In this document: positions 60,198-64,000 of the stretch, piece after piece | Layout of the letters: each line of letters starts with the position of its first letter | How positions within the stretch are numbered: position 1 is the stretch's first letter | Assembly: GCF_034931125.1 (NCBI RefSeq) | Contig: NZ_JAYGHM010000039.1 | Location: forward strand, 1-64,000 | Direction of reading: 5' to 3' | Source: Rivularia sp034931125 | GTDB taxonomy: Bacteria; Cyanobacteriota; Cyanobacteriia; Cyanobacteriales; Nostocaceae | Length of the DNA stretch: 64,000 nt | Notes under the pieces: model-generated | Databases searched by the model: none | The model's input: the letters and a program-made list of their open reading frames with translations, nothing else | Told to the model about the DNA's origin: nothing | Program-made: the position numbers and the translations under genes

Positions 60198-60515
60198 ATG
60201 AAAACAAAAAAATATCTTAGAGCAAGTGATTATTATTCGTACATTAAATCCGATGCTTGGAGAAGTAAGCATTATTACTGGCTAAAACAATCTGGCAATA
60301 GATGTTCGATGTTTCCGTGGATAAGAATAGGCAAATATGCTACTAGAAAATATGGTAAATACAATATGCATCATACAGGGGTCGGCTATCGGCATTTAGG
60401 ACATGAGGAATTAGGTAAAGACGTACTTCCGCTTTGCCCGTTTGCTCATTGGTTAATTCACGGTGGAAATATGAAAGCGAAAGCGCCTTGGCAACCCAGG
60501 GTAAGCGCATCTTAA
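60198..60515 (+). CDS. HNH-like protein, 3' end cut by ISAs1 element
   Basis: 105 codons from the ATG at 60198 (ggagaaaaac ribosome-binding site). YIKSDAWRSKHYYWLKQSGN, NMHHTGVGYRHLGHEELGKD and LCPFAHWLIHG follow the spacing of HNH endonuclease domains (first Cys pair replaced by RCSMFP, His-His, then CP..H..IH). The last residues (PRVSAS) are encoded by the IS terminus, so the real C-terminus is missing or was never longer. Confidence 0.6.
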   Translation: MKTKKYLRASDYYSYIKSDAWRSKHYYWLKQSGNRCSMFPWIRIGKYATRKYGKYNMHHTGVGYRHLGHEELGKDVLPLCPFAHWLIHGGNMKAKAPWQPRVSAS

Positions 60516-61959
60516 AATGTATATGAAAATACAGATTATTTAGCAAAAAGATGGGTGAAATAACAAATTTGAGTATGAAACATCTCAAGTAGTACGCTGA
60601 TAATCAAAGCCTCTATTTTTGATCAGGGATAATCTCGTGGCATCCGGTTTTAAATCTCCACAAAAAAAGACTAAAAGCTCCAAAGCTTTGAGTATAGCTT
60701 CGGCGACCTTATTAACAGAAAAAATAGGAGAGATTTTTAGTGAAGTGGAAGACCCGCGTGTTGAAAGGACACGTGTCCACTTGTTAACAGATATTTTAGT
60801 TATCGCAATACTATCAGTAATTGCTGGAGGTAAGGGCTGGGAAGATATGGAAAATTATGGAGAAAGCAAATATGAATGGCTCTCCCAACTTCTAGTTTTA
60901 CCGGAGCGGTATCCCAAGTGCAGACACTTTCCGTCGAGTATTTGAGCGTATCAATCCAAAAGTATTTGAGCAATGTTTTAGATGTTGGGTCGAATCAATC
61001 GTTGAAAAAACAGGAGCGCAGGTAATTCCAAGGGAATGGTAAAACCATCAAAGGTTCTTATGATAGAGTTTTGGGAAAAACAGCTTTGCACCTGGTCAGT
61101 GCATGGTCAAGTCAGCATCGTCTTGTTTTGGGACAAGTTAAAGTAGCTGATAAATCAAACGAAATTACTGCAATTCCGGCGCTACTAGAATTATTAGACA
61201 TTGCAGGATGCATTATCACAATTGATGCAATGGGAACACAAACCGCAATTGCATCTCAAATCAAAAATGCCAACGCTGATTACATTTTAGCGCTTAAAGG
61301 GAACCATCCTACACTTCATACACAAGTAAAAGATTGGTTTGAACAACATTTAATCAAAGGCTTTGAAGGAATTACCCATAGTTATGATAAGCGGATAGAA
61401 AAAGGGCATCACCGCACTGAAAAACGCCAAACTTGGTGTGTTCCTGTTTCTCAACTACCGCTCCTACACAATCATTCGGACTGGGTTGGACTAAAGTCTG
61501 TAGTTATGGTGAGTGCAGTCGGCGGTGTCGGTTTCCGTCCCGTCGAACTGCCGAACCCGAAGGGTTGTCCGTGTGAGACATCTGTGGAACAAAACAACCC
61601 GTGAAGTGCAGTTTTATCTGACTAGTCTCGATTGCAATGCTTGCAAGTTGGGGCAGGCGATTCGCTTGCATTGGAGCGTTGAAAACGGGTTGCATTGGAC
61701 TTTAGACGTTACCTTCAATGAAGACGCTTGCCGCGTCCGTAGTGGTCATGCTCCACAAAATTTGTCACTGCTGCGTCGAATTGCAATTAACGCATTGAAT
61801 TTGGAGCAATCGTTAAAGCGCAGTAATCGTCAAAAGTCCAATCGAGCGGCTATGGATAACAACTATATGTTAACGATTCTGGCTGCTTGTTTATCTCACA
61901 ACCATAATGATACCTTAAAAGCCTGTTGTCAATAGGGTTTGAGGTGCGCTTACCCTGGG
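60495..61959 (+). mobile_element. ISAs1-family element without target duplication
   Basis: Terminal inverted repeats CCCAGGGTAAGCGCATCTTA (left) and CCCAGGGTAAGCGCACCTCA (right, reverse strand), matching at 18 of 20. Length 1,465 bp. The flanks (ttggcaa and agtgtaa) are not repeats of each other, so the copy did not simply jump here: recombination between two copies or an adjacent deletion has joined unrelated DNA on the two sides. Confidence 0.88.
60637..61935 (+). pseudogene. ISAs1-family transposase, frameshifted
   Basis: Parts read in order in different frames: SEVEDPRVERTRVHLLTDIL and VIAGGKGWEDMENYGESKYE (DDE_Tnp_1-associated domain), a shift near 60903, GIPSADTFRRVF in another frame, GKTALHLVSAWSSQHRLVLG, ITIDAMGTQTAIASQIKNAN (second Asp), then LHWSVENGLHWTLDVTFNED (catalytic Glu) and a stop at 61935. 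About 55 extra bases of GC-rich repeat sit at 61515-61570, so several lesions have inactivated it. Confidence 0.88.
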
Positions 61960-63390
61960 AGTGTAATAAGAACCAGTAGTTTTGCGATCGCTCCCCAAAG
62001 CTAAAACAAATTCATGCATCCCATGACGTTTTCTTATCTGGGGATGAAAATCCAATAAACTCTCATAAACACTTCCTAATTCCTCTACATCCAAAGCTGC
62101 ATAATTCACCCTTCGCAATTGTCCGGCTTTTTCGTACAAAGATAAATGCCGAATCGCTTGCAATAAATCGTAATTATCAATGGCACAATTATCTAAATCC
62201 ACGAGAGTATTGCTACCAAATAAATCCCCATTTAACGGTGATAAACCCAATAACTTTCCTCGCCAATTTTCATCAAATAGCATAAAGGTTACTCGCAAAC
62301 CTTGCCATAAATCTTGAAAACCTTCCCGTCGCCATTTCGGACGCTCTGCTAACATCCGCAGCCGTTCAATGCTGTAATATTCTTGATAGATGCGAGTTTT
62401 TTCTGGAGAAGCTAAATCTTCCGCTTCTACAAATAATAAGTTACGCGATTCGGCAACCATTAAAAATAGTAACCGATAAATCAACAGTAATAATTGACGA
62501 TAATAATCCAGTTCGTAGTTGCGCTTCTCTACGAGACGCTCCGCGAACAGCGCATCTTTCCCCGAAATAAACTTCTCTCGCAAACTTTCATTTTGGGGAT
62601 GTTGGAGAAAACCCGTACCCAAAAGTTGCAGCGCTTTTTCAACTCCATCTCGCAGTCTATCCCTAACTCGTCCGCCTTGTTGAATTGCTTCTTGATGATA
62701 AAATTCTAAAAGGCATTTATCCCCATCATCCATTCCTTCAGGTAAACGGGAACGGTGAAAAAGTCGATAAAATAAACCAAATTCCGCAAAGTTTTCCCCA
62801 TTCAGAATTTGCTCTAAGTCAAATTCGATATAGGTAAGCCGCGTCATCAAGGAAGTATCCCGCAGCAAACGCCAACATAAACCGTTAGTAACAACAGCCC
62901 ATAAATGTTCTGTACGGTTGAGATATTCCTGTACCAGCGCGTGTGCCGATAACCTGGGATTACCGCTGGGTGGGCGTTGTTCTAACTTTACCCCACAACC
63001 AACAATGTGAATGGGTGGTTTATTCTCTCCCGTCTCCGCACGGTGGGAAATTGCATAGGTTTGTCCTTCTACTACCTCGGCTTTGGCTACGTAAACCGGG
63101 TTATATCCCAAACTCCGTAGTAAAGGTACTGCCCACTGTTCGCGGGTAATAGTTGTTGCTGTATCGTTCTCCTTTAATCTTGCCAAAGCCCGTTGAAAAG
63201 CCGCCCAATATATTTTGGCATCACCCCAAGCTGTAGCAATTTCATCTGCTAGTTTATCAGTTTTCTCAAAACCAAAATCTTCTGATGATTGCCCTTTTAT
63301 ACCGCCAGCCAGCAATTCGGTTGTCATATCCGGAGCAATCAAATTACCTTCAATTTGCACTCCAGCTAAATTAATACCCGCGATACTCAT
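61960..63390 (-). pseudogene. N6-adenine DNA methylase, N-terminal part (DrmMI/Eco57I-like), truncated by IS
   Basis: From the ATG at 63390 about 477 codons are intact: WGDAKIYWAAFQRALARLKE, AHALVQEYLNRTEHLWAVVT, LLIYRLLFLMVAESRNLLFV, VEELGSVYESLLDFHPQIRK and ALGSDRKTTGSYYTP, the entry to the methyltransferase domain in type IIG/DISARM methylases. The catalytic NPPY motif and the rest were removed at the IS (61959). Its start overlaps the helicase stop (ATGA). A dispersed repeat (62527-62556) is embedded in frame. The GSYYTP block is the usual mark of Eco57I/PglX/DrmMI proteins. Inactive as it stands. Confidence 0.85.
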
Positions 63391-64000
63391 GATTTCTTCC
63401 TTCCACCCGGTTGCAAAATGTAAATTCCTAAAATATCCATCGGTAACTATGGCTTGACGCGGATTTTCCCTTCTTTAGTAATTTGACGTACCCGCCGATG
63501 TGACTGCAAAAGCAACTCGGAATGCTCAATTGCAAAGTTTTCTAAAGCTGGCTGTATTTCCTCAATCCTCTCCAGAAAATCCGTGATTTCTACTTGCTTC
63601 ATTTCTGGAATCACATCCCCCGATGGCTTCGCTGAAGTTAAAAGTGCGATCGCATCTTCTGGTGAAAGCCAATGCGGATGAGATGGGCTACCCGTAAATC
63701 CCACCACAGCACATTCTTCCGCGAGTAGATTTTCCTGCTTGGCACTAATCTAGTAAATGCCGTAAGCGCAACAGTAAAAGCGTTGTCCGTTTTTCAACTG
63801 CATCAGTTTTGGTAAACCCACATCTAGAAGCCACAGCATCAGCAGGATTTTCTAAAGTTGTTTCCAAAATTTGACGCGCTAAACCCGCAACCAAATCATG
63901 ATTTCGTCCGATATATTCCACACCTTCAGGTGCGGGTGAGATAAAAGTAATTAAACGCGGCTTATCTCCCAAAGTTGGCTGAAGAAAATTCGGTATTGTT
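63387..64000 (-). pseudogene. SNF2-type helicase, C-terminal part (DrmD-like), with frameshift and nonsense codon
   Basis: Runs off the window. Readable: RLITFISPAPEGVEYIGRNH, PADAVASRCGFTKTDAVEKR, LLLLRLRHLLD, then one extra T at about 63748 shifts the frame; in the next frame SAKQENLLAEECAVVGFTGS, LTSAKPSGDVIPEMKQVEIT, LLLQSHRRVRQITKEGKIRV. After VKP a TAG at 63447-63449 replaces what is probably CAG, and the frame continues as LPMDILGIYILQPGGRKKS to a TGA that overlaps the methylase ATG. This is the C-terminus of the helicase paired with the methylase, as in DISARM class 1. Confidence 0.82.

Overview
The window reads as a heterocystous-type cyanobacterium. It is AT-rich, carries scattered GCGATCGC (HIP1) octamers, heptanucleotide tandem repeats and many small inverted-repeat elements, and its genes belong to families I recognise from Nostocales. 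Plasmid functions (relaxase, partition ATPase, ribbon-helix-helix proteins, a helix-turn-helix replication-type protein, a conjugation-like membrane operon) flank a metal-homeostasis island, so a large plasmid or a plasmid-derived chromosomal island is the best inference. No rRNA, tRNA or CRISPR array was seen.

Layout. 0.1-0.9 kb: VapBC-type toxin-antitoxin pair. 1.5-6.4 kb: MobV relaxase fused to a Toprim-like region, a 5'-truncated ParM-like actin and a ParA-like ATPase operon. 6.8-9.2 kb: a two-barrel (DPBB) RNA-polymerase-like protein split by one base in an A6 run, with an RNAP beta'/RdRP-type DFDGD motif. This is the most unusual gene here. 9.2-10.4 kb: a repeat protein. 10.4-15.9 kb: a recD2-like helicase gene broken by a Tn554-like element and by a four-helix-bundle gene cassette. 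16-21 kb: small plasmid genes and an inverted-repeat segment with iteron-like motifs. 21.5-24.6 kb: remnants of a siderophore/iron uptake locus (ABC ATPase, binding lipoprotein without a normal start codon, broken IS630, sucrase/ferredoxin-like gene split by a MITE).

24.8-49.4 kb is a zinc-starvation island. About nine palindromes of the AATGATnnnATCATT type (candidate Zur boxes) precede COG0523 GTPases, a WD40 protein, ZnuA and ZnuCB, an FAD enzyme, an RTX-type protein and spare copies of HemB, ThrS, FolE and CysS. The likely logic is high-affinity zinc uptake, outer-membrane entry, metallochaperone GTPases, and backup copies of zinc-dependent or zinc-related enzymes. Two metallophosphoesterase-like genes with altered metal ligands end the island. 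The second is split by a complete IS4-family element.

49.5-60.5 kb holds a second plasmid-type region: HTH protein, BRO-N protein, RHH protein with palindromic operator, a Sak4-like ATPase, then a tightly overlapping operon of membrane proteins around a P-loop ATPase. At 60.5 kb an ISAs1-type element without target duplication joins this operon to the truncated, mutated end of a helicase/N6-methylase pair resembling DISARM class 1 (DrmD-DrmMI), which runs off the window.
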